A stretch of DNA of 64,000 nucleotides, from contig JAANDG010000148.1 in NCBI GenBank assembly GCA_036852015.1, positions 186,001-250,000 on the forward strand, written 5' to 3'. Below, in pieces: positions 36,353 through 49,793 of the stretch (position 1 is the stretch's first letter; each line of letters opens with the position of its first letter). The DNA is from Pelodera strongyloides. Its lineage: Eukaryota; Nematoda; Chromadorea; Rhabditida; Rhabditidae. The notes under the pieces were generated by a model. It worked only from the letters and a program-made list of their open reading frames with translations, had not been told where the DNA came from and ran no database searches. The translations under genes were made by a program, and so were the position numbers.

Positions 36353-37538
36353 ACGTAGAGTAGAACAACGAACACGGTTCATAGCTATGCATATGCACTA
36401 CTACATACTTCATGTAGAGCGTTGAGCTGCGCGTATATGCAGTTGGCCGGATAACGGCTGTAATACAGTGCCCCGCACCCTGCACCTGGGGTAGGATATC
36501 ACTGCAGGGTATTTATGCCACTTATTCTTTGTTCTACTGTAATCCGGTATATCCCATTCTCCGGGATTTCTGTTCCTGAGTTACATTCTCTGTAACTTGA
36601 GACTGGTACGCTTGTACTGTATTTTTCTTTATATCTTCCTATATTTAATGAAAATCGAATAAAAAAGACGAATGTTTTGCTCTGCGGTAAAAGATAATAT
36701 ACGTAGAGGTTTGTTCTACGGTGGAAGACAGTGGAAAAGAGTATTGCCGCGCACAGACATCCATTTGATCATTTTGAAATTTATGCAATGTTCATTCAAC
36801 TCAACAAGTGCACAGTCCACAGTTTTACCGTGCAGCCTTGCACCTACGAAGTTCATTCAATCTTTTGCGTCAACTTCTGTGAATCATAGTCTCATAGTAT
36901 TCACATTGTGTTGTGGATAGCTTTCCATTGTTTGATTCTTCATAGCATCTTGCGGCACACTGTCGATATTTAAAACAGCTTTAGTTAATTCGAACTTTCT
37001 ATCCGGCCTCCAGCTCTTATGGACCGTCTCCTACCTCATACAACTTACCTTTGTATTTCGAATTAAATTATTAAATTAAAGCGTCAGGCTGGTAGTGAAT
37101 AAGTCTCTAGGAAATTATTGGAGTGTTCCTTGTAAATGCTTGTATCTTGTATACCTCACCTATGTAAAAAAAAACTACTCCCTATTCCTAACATTATCCA
37201 CCGACCATTACACCGTCTTTCTCGCAACAAAATCAAATTCTAATCACACTCATCATTTTATATCTGCTCTCGGTTTCATTTTTTATAAATAGCACTGCAA
37301 GAGTCTCCGCACTTGATCAAAGCCAATTAGCCGCCGGGGATGGTTGCTGCGTAGAACCTACTCCTAATTTATGTCCGAAGTACAGAACCCGATAGTCGAA
37401 GTGAAAAGTCTGTAAAAAAAAATAAAGGCAAGAGTGGGAAACAAGATCGTTTACTAGTCTCAATTCAGCTGGCTTCTAATCCAATACTTTTTTTTTTTAG
37501 ATCAGCGTGAAGTCCAGCAGTTCGATAGAGAAAAGAAT

Positions 37539-40500
37539 ATGTCTTCTTCTGTGAAGTGCGAAATTTGCGGGAAGGTCTTCATCAACTCAGGAAATAAAAA
37601 CACACACGTGTAAGTAAGTACCCACCGGTAATTGCGCCCGTTAAAAAGGGCGCATGTCAAGGGGGATTCTGCGCAGAAAGGCATCTCCTGGTGCAGATTA
37701 AGTAAATCTCGAACGGCGCACAATACAACGAAACTCAAGAGTTGCGCGCGGCAACAGTTTGGGGGTGTTTCCCGCAAAAGAATTTGATGCGCGCCGCAAA
37801 AGTTTTTTCAACGGCTCCGGTTGCCGTTTTGGTGCGGGAAACGCCCCCAAACTGGTGCGGGAAACACCCCCAAAGCGTTGCCGAAATGGTGCGGAAACGG
37901 TGCGGGAAAAGTAGCAACCGCAAAAAGAAAGCAGCGTGTTGGTTGCATTCGAACCTAACAGTCTTGTTAGACACTTTCTCTAAACAGCGCCTTAGACCAC
38001 TCGGCCACGCAACACATGTGAGACCTGTGCCTGCGGAAAAATATTAGTACAGCAACTGCACTTACGGCAGAGCCTCCGAGCGCTTTCAAAAACGTTGCCG
38101 AAAAGGTGCGGAAATGGTGCGGGGCGCAACTTGCGCGCCGAACCAAGAAAAGTGTTTCCCGCAAAGGAACTGCGCGCATTTTGCGCCCCATTTCTATTCG
38201 GCGCGCATTTTGTTTCCCATTTCTTTGCGGCGCGCATTGTGTTTCCCGAAATGGTGCGGCGCGCAGCTCATCTGCTCTCATTGTACAGTATACCCATAAA
38301 AATGGCCGAAGATTAAAATATTTCAAATTTTGTCATAAACGTGGGCAAAACCTCCATCTGGTTCAATAATATGGTTGCGCCGAAGTCGGAATCAATAATA
38401 GGGCTGCGCCGCAGTCCTACGTTCCGCACCCAGCCGCGCAAATTGGAGTGCACGCGTAGCCAGCCGCGCAAATGCGAGTGCACGCGTAGCCAGCCGCGTA
38501 CCGCGCAGAGGGGCCCCGGCCACCGCGTAGTTCCCCCAGCCAACCGCGCACCCAGCCGCGCAATTTCGACTCTATCCGCTCTCCACCAAATATTTCTTTT
38601 CGATTATTGGACCGAATGGTCTAAGGCGCTGGCTCCAGAACATAATTAGTGAATTTCGTAGGTTCGATTCCTCATCGGCGCAGTTCTTTTGCGGAAATTT
38701 GGTCTGTCTTTTTATTTTTGCCTTGGAGGGCTAACCGCGCAGGGGGGCACCGGCCAGCCGCGCAGGGGGGCACCGGCCAGCCGCGCAGGGGGGCACCGGC
38801 CAGCCGCGCAGGGGGGGCACGGCCAGCCGCGCAGGGGGGCACCGGCCAGCCGCGCAGGGGGCACCGGCCAGCCGCGTAGGGGGCACCGGCCAGCCGCGTA
38901 GGGGGCAAAAAGAAGGGGCGAGCGCCCCTGGCGGGTGCGTCCGCACTGTTCTCGCTTCAGAAAAACCAACACGTGAAGCAAAACAACCGAAATCCCATAG
39001 TGAAGGCATTTTTTGGAGGGTTTGAAATTGTTTTTCTTTTTATCCAAAAGTTTTTGTTTATTTTTATTTTCACTTTCCTTACCTACAAAAAATAAGGTTT
39101 TTTTGAGCCCAACATGCAAAACCGGCTTGACATTCCCTTTAAGTTTATCACAATTAATTTTCACTTCTCTTATTAGTCTTATATTTGCTGATTTTCACCT
39201 AGAGGAAAATTACGCTTCTACTACGACGCTATGTAACTGAAACACATGACATGCATAACTTGCGGCTTTCATTTGTTTTTGTTTATCGTGTAGGGTGCTT
39301 TTTTGAGATTTGGCTATCCTGTACTCAATCTTAATACTAGTTATTTAGGGGGATTAATAATAAACTTCCGTATGTTAGAGTCTTTTAGAATGCAGAGTGT
39401 ATATTTGAATCGGTTTTTTAGGAGGTGTATCGGATGTTATGCCCACATGGGAACTGTTCTGGCCCAAACAAAAGGAAGACTATTCGGAATACTGGACAAT
39501 GTGCGAACGTCGTTCCTTCATTGACGCTCAATAATCATCAGTAAGGACAAATCCTCCCCAAAATTATGTTATTTTGTTACCCTCAGGCTCAGGCATCTCG
39601 TATAGAACTAAAATCATCTAGAACGTTTCTAGAACTAAAAGCATATACAGGGGTCCGCTGAATGTGTTGTATGTATATCGTGTGTAGCCTAGCAAATTAA
39701 CATTTTGCATCCGTATTCTTAGGGGCATCTCCTACAACCTACATCTATATTTCTAGTTCCTCGGTTATGAATTTATTTTATAAACTGAAGGAAAATAGAG
39801 TGGATTTATTCTTATACCTACTTTTTAAGTTCGTTAATACTTTTTATAATGTTATTATTACGTAGAGATTATTTCCGTTACTAGCGTTAGTATTCCTATA
39901 AGTAGCGGGGTCATTTCCTAGCATTAGCATTCCTGTAACTAGTGATAAATCACAAATTACTTTAAGTTTTTTTCATTAAGTTACTTTGTCATTTCGTTAG
40001 GTTTCTTATATAATTTCGTTTCGTTAGTTGAGTTAGTTTGTCATTTCTCGCTTTTTTCCGTGTACTGTGTTGTTTTGCTTGTGAATTGAAGTAAAGATTG
40101 ATTATTTTGTCTGAATTTGGAGTATTATTTGTTCCCTTTATTTTATTTTGAATGGGTAGTACGGACATTTCACGGCCGATTTTTCTATTCTGGCGAAGAC
40201 TGGGCGAAACCGCGGCGAAAGCTGGGCGATGACCTGGCGAAAGCTGCGCGCGGAAGAGGGTTCGCCATTCGACTGTGGCGACCCTCTAAAACCTTCGCCG
40301 CGCACCCGCCACACTCCCGCGGCGCGCAGTCAAAGTTTAGCATTGATTGGCGCACCTGTCGCACAACAGAGCGAAACTCAAAAACTGAATACTTTTTATG
40401 ACGTATGTTTTCTTCTTCTATGTCACTAACACAAACGCAGACTCAGACCGTTAATGAATTTCGTTGTGAATAATAGACTGGGTGACGTTGACGGATTTCA

Positions 40501-43500
40501 CCCAAAAGTTCGAAGCTAGTTGTCCTTTGCTCCCTTTCACGTAAAAGGGAGAAAGGACAACCAGTTTCAGGTAAAGGTTGAACATTTGGGTTTGTTGCTT
40601 CTTACTTTGCTGACTAGGCTGCGCAAGAAACAGTCTTTTGTAGTTTACTGAATATCCCGCTATCAAATTTTACTTCTTGTACATTTAGATGTAGCACACT
40701 GGTTTATGTGGTGAACTATGACCGTGTGACCATTGGAAACGTCAGCGCTTTCCACTTCTCTTATTCGAGCTATCTAAGCGATGCGCTATACTCCAGCCCA
40801 CGTGGGCACAATGCTACCTGGCGGGGAAAACCCAGGTGGTTTCCCCACATAACTAGCCCCTCCCCCTGAACTTACCCTCTATATCAACTCTAATAGTAGT
40901 CAATAGATCGATAATTGACCCGAAAGTTTTGGATTGGTTGCGCACAGCCTTACGCAACAAGTAGATAAATGGGAGGAACTGATATCACTGATCGATTGGC
41001 CATAGCCATAGTATGTTTCCCCCTCTCAGTATTTCATCCGATAGGCTGTTCAAAAAAATGTCTCTAAAAACGTTATTACTATGAAAAAGTAGATTGTCAA
41101 ATTAATTTTCTTATTGGAAAAGTTGGAAAAAAATGATTGTTTTTTCCTGAGTGGGACGCATACATTTTATTAGTGTAGCTTAACTTCAAAAAGTGGATAC
41201 ATATTACCTTTAAAGGCATATAGGCAACTTGCAAAACAATCTCGTTTGAACCCACCGTGAACACACCTAAGTCTTCCTTCACAGTCGAACGCTCTTCTAT
41301 TGAGCTATGGTACCTTATGCTGAATCTTTGTGAATCTTTGCGCTCTACATACGGGCACTGTGAGTAGCAAGTTTGCAGAATTAGAAGGTAAGAATAGCGA
41401 AAGTTCTGCTTATTTTTTCAAATATATTTTCTTAACGAGGGAAACAATCGGCCGAAGGCCGATTCCTCCGAAGAGCCCGTTAGGGCTCTTCATCCGGCTG
41501 GTATGATAATAATGCGAAGATGTCAAAAAGTCAAAATCCTAAGTATGCACTCTACCTTTTCTTTCAGGGATTCTGTTCATCGTGGGATTAGACATGAGTG
41601 TCCGCATTGCGAGAAAACGTTTTCCCAAAGAGGTAACTGTCGACCATTTTAGGTGTGACTGCTCTGTGCGAATGAAACGATCCCTGAGTGTAAACTGTTA
41701 TTTTTTCGTTCAGTGCTTTCTTGACATTTATTAACTTCTCGTTTTAGGTCATCTCAATGCGCACTTGAAGATTCACCAGAGCAGCAAACATCCGTATCAA
41801 TGTGATATTTGTGGGAAGGGGTTCTCGACAATGGATATCGTTGCGAAACATACGTAGGTTTCTTCTACCTGACAAAGTCCCAGAAACTTACATTTTTGAT
41901 GGTGGCATTGCGTTATTCAATGTTCTTTGGCAGCTTGCGACGATATTTATTTATCGTGTATAAAAAATTTTAGCAGGACAACGTCAACAATCGCAAGGCT
42001 CTATTCGATTTTAGGAGTCCAACAGTGACAAAGGGTCCGTAATAAAAATAGGGGTGCAATAAAAAATTAAATCAATTGTCCATGTTGTAATTGTAAAGCG
42101 CGGTCGCCCCAAAAGCTGATTTTTTTTAAACTTACCTCCTTGAATTTTTTACACCAAAACGAAGATTCTACTGTATTGTTTTTCCGGCTAAAGCTGCAAC
42201 GATCCATGGGAATTCTTGTACAAATAATAGATGACTCCACGCCAGCCCAAATAACCCCAAAGCCCCGCCTGTGCCTGTCCAACCGGTGTTTGAACTAGGT
42301 TCAACGATGGAAACAACGATGCCAGAATCTATTTATTGAGTCAAGAAACGGGGAACGAGTTTGACGAGTCGGTCTTCTGGGCCTTAGGTCCTCAGACCGG
42401 TCTCGCTGCTACTTCCCTTTCTATGCCGGGGGATTCGGACGACCACCACACGACGCCTTTAGCCTCTCCAATTATCAATGACCACACAGTTTATGACGGA
42501 TCTGTATACCGTGATCAGACTTATCGGCTCTGTCAGACCGTAGGCAGTTTATATAACAGGTACTGCCGTTATGGGCCGCTAGCGAGAGCTAAGCCAGGAT
42601 GCTCAGATAATTCTCTATATTTCTATAGTTGCAAGTTGCAACGTAGAGTTGCAACAACCGGTTTGGCAACCTCCACTCTGCATGGTGCATGGTCGCTACC
42701 GGTAGGATCGTAGGATGTCTCTGTTTAGCTACCGTAAGCAAGGTAAGTTTTCTGCTCCTCCACAAATCACTGCTCTACGATAGAGTCGAGGATGTGTCCA
42801 GTATGCCCACCATCAACATATACGGTCCTGACATCGAAAACAATCGGCGCAGCAGTGACAGCTCTTGTTTTCTAGGCAGTGTCATGTCCGCCAATTTTAT
42901 ACACGCGGTGGTCAACTGACAGTAAGATCTCGCGGTTTTCCGTATCGCGTTCGACCTGAACATGTAGCTGTGCGAGCTATCTAGATATGTGTCATTTGGT
43001 AACATCAGAGATCTTTGCGTCTAACAATGAGAGCTTTACGCTGCTTCTCCCCATTTGCGATTGATTACCGTAAAGGGGTAAAACTTACAGCATACAGCAA
43101 ATTGGTTATTGTGCTTAATTTTATTAATTTCCCAGATATTCTTTCGCAAATAAAGAAAATGCCCAGTTTTTTAAAGCGTAGTGCACACTTAAAGGGATAG
43201 GCTCATCTCAAATCGCCTCTCTTTTTATTGTTTTTATTAATAATAGCACAAATATCATTCACAATGAAAATTAAATCAATCACAGAACCATACGCCTAGC
43301 AGAAGAAGCTTCCTTTATTGGAAGCTAGGTGATCGGAAGCCAAAATCTAAAGGCAAAAACTAATACCGTACACAGATCGAGCGGGCTAATGGCAATTAGC
43401 CAAGTTACAAACTACACTCGGCCAAGCCATTAAATGATAATTCACCGTGCGAAATAATGTCCTGCCGAGTGTAGTTTGTACCTTGGCTAATTGCCATTGG

Positions 43501-46500
43501 CCCGCGCGATCTCTGTACGGTACAAGTTTTTGCGTTTAGATTTTAGCTTCCGATCACCCAGATACCAATAAAGGAAGCTTCTTCTGCGAGGCCTATTGTT
43601 CTGTGATTGATTTAGTTTTCATTGTGAATGATATTTGTGTTATTATTAATAAAAACAATAAAAAGAGAGGTGATTTGAGAAGAACCTATCCCTTTAAAAG
43701 CGACAACCTTTTAAAGGGATATGTTCACTAGGATTTGCACCTTTTTGAATGCTTTCTATTGATAGTATTGCCGAAAACCTTCACAATGCGAAAATTACAT
43801 AAAATTACCTTTTCGCCCCGAGGTAGGAGAACTTGCTCAAAAAGCTAAACTACCTTGAATTTATAAAACAATTGGAGTTCCGCGGCCTAGCTAAATGGGA
43901 AATAGCGTGACAGGGTTGGATGTGCAGAGATTGTTGTGATAGACAGATGGTGATAAAAGGGTCCTGTATCTTCTAGCGTCCCCAGCCCTGCGCCCCTGCT
44001 GCGCTATTTCCCACTTACCACGGCTGCGGTACTCCAATTGTTTTATAAATTCGAGGTAGTTTAGCTTTTTGAGCAAGCTCTCCCACTTCGGGGAGCAAAG
44101 GAAATTTACTGCAATTCTCGCATTTTGACCTCCATAGGTCATACTATCAATATAAATTATAAAAAAGGTGCAATTCGAGGTGAACCTATCCCTTTAACGT
44201 GATTAACAAAATTGCATGCGTCGCGGAAAAAAGTGGCATGCCGTTGGGTTCTGGTGTGCAGTTTGCACGCCATTTCGACTTGGGGGTTTCCGCGTGCAAG
44301 TGGCGTGATATTGACGTGCAACCATTCCTATTCCCAGTGCATTTTTTGCACCCCGCCACTTTGCCAAATGCATTTTTGTACGCCGCTTTCACGCGGCTTG
44401 CATGCCAAGTTTCGTCATCAGTCCTACCAAATACATTCTACAATTTGGTATTTTCTTACATGGTTTAATAATAGTATACACGTGTGTAAAATTTAAAGCT
44501 GAACGGCATAACTGCTTTTTGCTTTAAATCCCCATATTTCTTCCCCCCGAAATGTAGCGTTGCAAGAGATAAGACACTTCGTTCTACTCTCATATTTGTG
44601 CCCTGCTATTGTGCGCAGTCCTCTCCCAATTGGCTGGCACCTTGTCTTGTCGTTCAACATTTAAATTTACCCAATTTTTTATGGTTTTTGTCTGTGCCGC
44701 GTGCCGCGTAACTAATCGAAGTGTGTGGCAAATAATATCTGAAGAGGAAGTAATGGATATGATATATATCGCTAAATAAGGAGCCATGGTTAGTCGGTTA
44801 GCAAGCGGGTAAATGGAAAGTGGAAACACTGAGAACCGAGACTTGCGCGCCGCACCATTTCGGGACACAAAATGCGGGCCGCAAAGAAATGGGACATAAA
44901 ATGCGCGCCGAATAGAAATGGGGCGCAAAATGCTCCTTGGATCATACTCACTGGGGCATACTCATACAAGTGTATACGTCTTGGCTTGGTTACATAGTTT
45001 GCAAATATTTCCCTAAATGTTGTAAAGTTGATCATTCCTACAATAAGCAATGGGCCTCTAATGTTGCAGTGCCCAAAAAAGCAAGAATTGCGTCTGACAA
45101 GTATAGCTGGTTAAACTGCGAGGTCTTGTTTTATGTAAAGCGGGTTTCACAATTGTTGTTTCTGAAATCGCGGACTTATGGCGCAAGGAAAGTTGGAAAT
45201 ATGTTTCTCGCGTGAGCCTGTCCTTGTTCTTGTAATTTTTTATCAGGCGTAATTCAATGCTCAAATTATTTTCTATTTTTGAGAGCCGATCTTAGGACTT
45301 ACTGGAAATTATTCCTAGCATAATTCAATCAAAAATATTCGTTCACAAATTTCTAATTTTCTCGAATATTTTGAACTTTTCTCAGAGACTCACTTGCACT
45401 GTCGATTGTTTTGGAAGACTGGAAAGAGTATCGTAAGTTAACGCCAAAATCTGAAACGCTGAAGTAACGTTTCATCACTGAAATTTTAAGTTTTCTTGAA
45501 AGCTATCTGCGTGAATGGCGGCCTCGTTTACTAAGGGTTTTTTGGCGAGTTTAGCACACTCTGAACGCAAAAAGAAGATACATCATGGATAATAAGTGAA
45601 TTATACTGAATCAGAACAAAATAAATGAGTAATGACTCATTTTATAACGGACACTTATGCTCGCGCACCCAGTCTAAATGCTTTAAAAGGAGAGGCCCAC
45701 GAGAAAAATGTTTACCTGCACAGAATGTCCGGAGTTTCAGAAATTTCTGTGAAAACCGCATTTCCTTGTACCTAGAACCCACGGAGTTATTCCCCGGCAG
45801 ATAGTTTGGCCAGGTACCGTAGTCAGCAACGTCAAAATACGTTTTTACGGTTTATATCCGTCCATTAGCATTCTCTCTCTCGCTCTACATAATAATTGTT
45901 AAAAGGATGAAGAACATTCCTACGATTATAAAAATTTCCAATACTGCAATGACCTTAAAGCGGAAAATTGATTCTGTCACGGTACCTAGCCGAACGTTTG
46001 CCGGGGAAAAACTGTTACGACATTTTTCTAATTTTCAAGCGCAAAAGTCACGCAATATTCAACAATTTACCACAACCAGTCATACCCAACCAACTATCCA
46101 TTGCAGTTGGCACGCCCCTTCGTGCTAATTGGGCAATGTGTTCCACTGGGCGTGGCAATTGCGATATTTGCCAATCAGCGCGAATGGGCGTGTCAACTGC
46201 GATAAATAGTTGGGTGTGACTGGCCGTGGGAAATTGCTGAATAGTGTGTGAATTTTGCGCTTGAGAATTAGAAAAATATTGCATTCTACTACATTTAGCA
46301 TGGAGAATCAGATGGAATCATCAAAAATAGGGGTCATTTGAAATGGGCATGTAGGCAACATGCAAAAAACGGGTCGGAAATACAACCCAAAAACCGAGTT
46401 CTAGGTGAATTCTTCACTTTGTCGATATTATGCTGTTCACAATGTTTTCTGCAAATGGGGGTCTATTCTAAATCGTCTAAACCTAAATAAGATACACTTT

Positions 46501-49500
46501 GGGCATATATCTAATATGGTGGTTGAGGAAATAATTTTGACATGTATTGCACTCTTATATGATAACCAGCCGTTCGGAGAGTCCTACGGGCTCTTCTCCG
46601 ACTGGAGGAATCAGCCTTCGGCCGATTGTTTCCCGAGTTAAAAAAGAATTGCTACAATGTTAAAAGTTAACTCTCGTCTCTTTCTCCTCCCACACATTCA
46701 CACGTCTCTGATTGTGGAAACGTATAATAATCAGTTTGGATCTCCACTCGCCTAACGCTACCATGCAAATTTGCCATTGAAGTACTGTACTGTATGTAGG
46801 GCAGAGGACTATGATTGTGATAAGCTAGCATAGCTCAACAGGTAGAGCGTTTGACTATGAATCGAGAGGTTGTGCGCTGCTGTGGGTTCAAATCTCGCCA
46901 GCGGCAAAGGTTTTGTATGCTCTTTCGATCGAAGAGTTTTCTTTATGGACAGCTTTCGTTGTGCACATAAAAACAAACCCGTGACAAACTCTTCTCCTTT
47001 ATATAATAAGAAGATAGTGCGAAGATGTCAAATTCCGTAGTGTGTACAGTGCACTCTACCTTTTCTTTCAGGGATTCTGTTCATCGTGGGATTAGACATG
47101 AGTGTCCGTATTGCGAGAAAACGTTTTCCCAACGAGGTAACCACCGACCATTTCAGGTGTGACTGCTTTGTGCGAATGAGAAGACACTTGAGAGTGTGAA
47201 CGTGAACTGTTGTTTTCTGTTCAGGCTTTCTTGGCTTTTATTTACTTCTCGTTTTAGCTAATCTCAGCACGCACTTGAAGATTCACCAGAGCAGCAAACA
47301 TCCGTATCAATGTGATATTTGTGGGAAGAGGTTCTCGTCAATGCATAAAGTTTCGGAACACATGTAGGTATCTTCTACTTGACAAAATCCCAGCACTTAC
47401 CTTTTTGACGGAGTCATTCACTCAACGTAATATTACCATATTACGTCAACAAAGTATCGCGCAAGTTTTGAGGATGGATATAAGGCCACTAACAACGAAT
47501 AAATGTAATATTATAAATTTTTGTCGATATTATGCTGTTCACAATGTTTGCTGCAATGTGGGTCTAAGTGGTCTAAATCGAATAAGATACTCATTGGGTA
47601 TATAAATCTTATAAGGTGATTAAGGAAATAGACTTGACTGACATATATTACGCTCCATATGATAATAATCCGAAGATGTCAATACCCGAAGTGTGCCGTC
47701 GCTTCTTTTTTTTATAGAATAATTAATCAGTAGTACACACTGACTGTAGATTATGACTCACGTCGCGCAGAAGATCCAAAAACACCTACCTAAAACATTC
47801 TACTTGTTTCCACGATAAATGTGGTGTTCAATTACTATTCTTACTCTAACTTTTCTTTCAGGGATGCTGTTCATCGTGGGATTAGGCATGAGTGTCCGCA
47901 TTGCGAGAAAACTTTTTCCCAACGAGGTAACTGTCGACTAGTTTTGGCTTTAGGTGTGACTACTCTGTGTGAATGAAAAAAATCACTGAGCCTGAACTGT
48001 TCTGCAGGGTCAGGGTCAATCTTATTCTATTCAGACCTAAGAACCGCATCAAGGTATGGCGAGAAAAAGTCTGTAAGGGATTTTTCATTGTTTCTAGTGC
48101 TTGTTCATGTCTTAGTAAAATATGCGCACTTATTGCGTGATTAACACCAGATCATCAAATATTAAAAAAAAATTAGAAATAGTAACGCTTATTTTCGTCA
48201 ACCCGACTAAATAAACTAATTCAATTGTTTTTTCTAAATCCCTAAATGTGCCCACCGTCGGGTCCATTTCAAGCAATTTGTTTAATCTTTCGTTGTGTTA
48301 GAAACATTATTCCTAAAAAGTTTGCTTATAAGCCGACTTTGTTTACTATGACCATAGTTCTTACTTGCTTACCCATCCAATGAAATACAGAGATCTACAT
48401 ACAAGAGGCCAGATGTTGCCCTGTTGCCCACGTGCACAGATTGCAGATTACGCCGACAACTGAAGTTCCTGTAATGTTCTTCCAAAGGGTGTACAGAGTC
48501 AGGATACAGAGTCAAACAATCGGTTTGTATATTTCGAAGATAATCCCAGCGCCACGTGGAAAATATAGATATTTTGAACGTGGTCTGATACCTGATCCTC
48601 GACACCTGTGAATGACAACTACGTTTGATGCGTCATTCATTATTTTCCAAAAACAGGTTGTATACATACATAGATTATTGGAAATGCAGGAGTCCAGGTC
48701 CATTTAGGTAAACTCCAGCAGCATTTGAAGAAAGCGTTTTTCGATTCTCCTTTGAAATATGAAGAGATTTGGAGGGAGTATAAGTAAGTCTAGAAAGAGA
48801 TTATTTCATTGTATTCCATTCCATTGCATATGAGTCCTCTACGGCATATTTGGTAGACATGTAGGATACATTTTATGTTTTACAGTAAAAATGACACGAA
48901 TTCCAAGAAGTTGGAGGGAACGAAAACATCATGCAACAAGAGAGAAATAGATCCTAGCGATAAATCATCCCGCAAGGTACAGTTATCTGGACGACTTTGT
49001 AAGTTGCCTTATATGTTAACAAACAAAACACTGCCATTTTTATGCTTATTTAACGCCATCTGAAGCAGTGCCGTTTAGGCTGAAAATACATGTTCTGAGC
49101 CGGATTTACACTTGACTGGCTCGTCTGTCGGCAAGAATTCAACTGAGCAGGTGCGTACCATAAATTCGACGGTTTTATTATGATTGTTTATTCGTAACGG
49201 TGGGGGGGTTAGTATTTTTACATTTTTGGGGTAGTAGTTGCGCACAATTTTTTTTCGGAAAAGCACTACCCCTTTGTTGTGAGGTAGTTTAGTCCCTTGG
49301 GTAGTATACTACACTGGACTAGCATTCTACAGTTTTACCGTAATTTACCAATGAATGGTGGGCTAGCCAAGCGACTGTATGACACAGTATGTTATACACC
49401 GTAGAAAAGCTAATACGTATTCTTATGATTATGCTACATCAGCCTCGCCAAACCGACATATATGACGAACAGACGAACTTCATTTTTACGTTTGCTCCAC

Positions 49501-49743
49501 TGTTGCTACAAAAATTGCAGACGGACAGAGATCTCTGCTCGATTTTTATTGTCTACCATTGTGACTCAATTAAAGTATTTGTAAAATTAGTCGCTTGATT
49601 CTAGCTCGAGGATGAAGAGTGTTTCTCAGAGAATGAAGATAGTATCGATTGTCCTCAAGATGATCAGCATCAGGTGGATGTGCATCATGCGGTAAGAGTT
49701 CTTTTCAATATACACATGAACTTATTGATTTATCATGTACTAT

Positions 49744-49793
<50 letters not shown>

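Larger units (their letters stand above)
32841..37538. other. Divergent intergenic region CWC27 / zinc-finger gene
   Basis: About 4.7 kb without a recognised gene. It should hold the CWC27 promoter (left) and the zinc-finger gene promoter (right). It contains a dispersed GGTGACC-type repeat at about 33655-33790, the CTACCCC repeat at 34836 and a GC-rich palindrome at 36174. Open frames here (for example 34226-34447 on the - strand) have no supporting features. A splice acceptor (poly-T then tttag at 37500) precedes the zinc-finger ATG, so a leader exon probably lies upstream. Confidence 0.45.

Noticed and set aside
38649..39164. Gly/Ala/Pro/Arg-rich open frames on both strands
   Set aside because: Translations of the 23-bp GC-rich tandem arm of element B; the same occurs at 53005-53400.
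39422..39540. Extra zinc-finger exon (acceptor ttttttag, donor CAGTAAGG) with CPHGNC
   Set aside because: The frame with CPHGNC does not match the phase of the flanking exons, and the matching phase runs into a stop. No second ligand pair.
42336..42713. 125-codon open frame in a zinc-finger gene intron
   Set aside because: I could not match it to any family, and no splice sites link it in phase. It may be a relic of a transposon but I cannot support that.
46823..46905. Functional tRNA-His gene
   Set aside because: Internal boxes and the anticodon arm are present, but the acceptor stem does not pair, extra bases precede the T arm, and the sequence is embedded in a repeat with a second copy at 63245.
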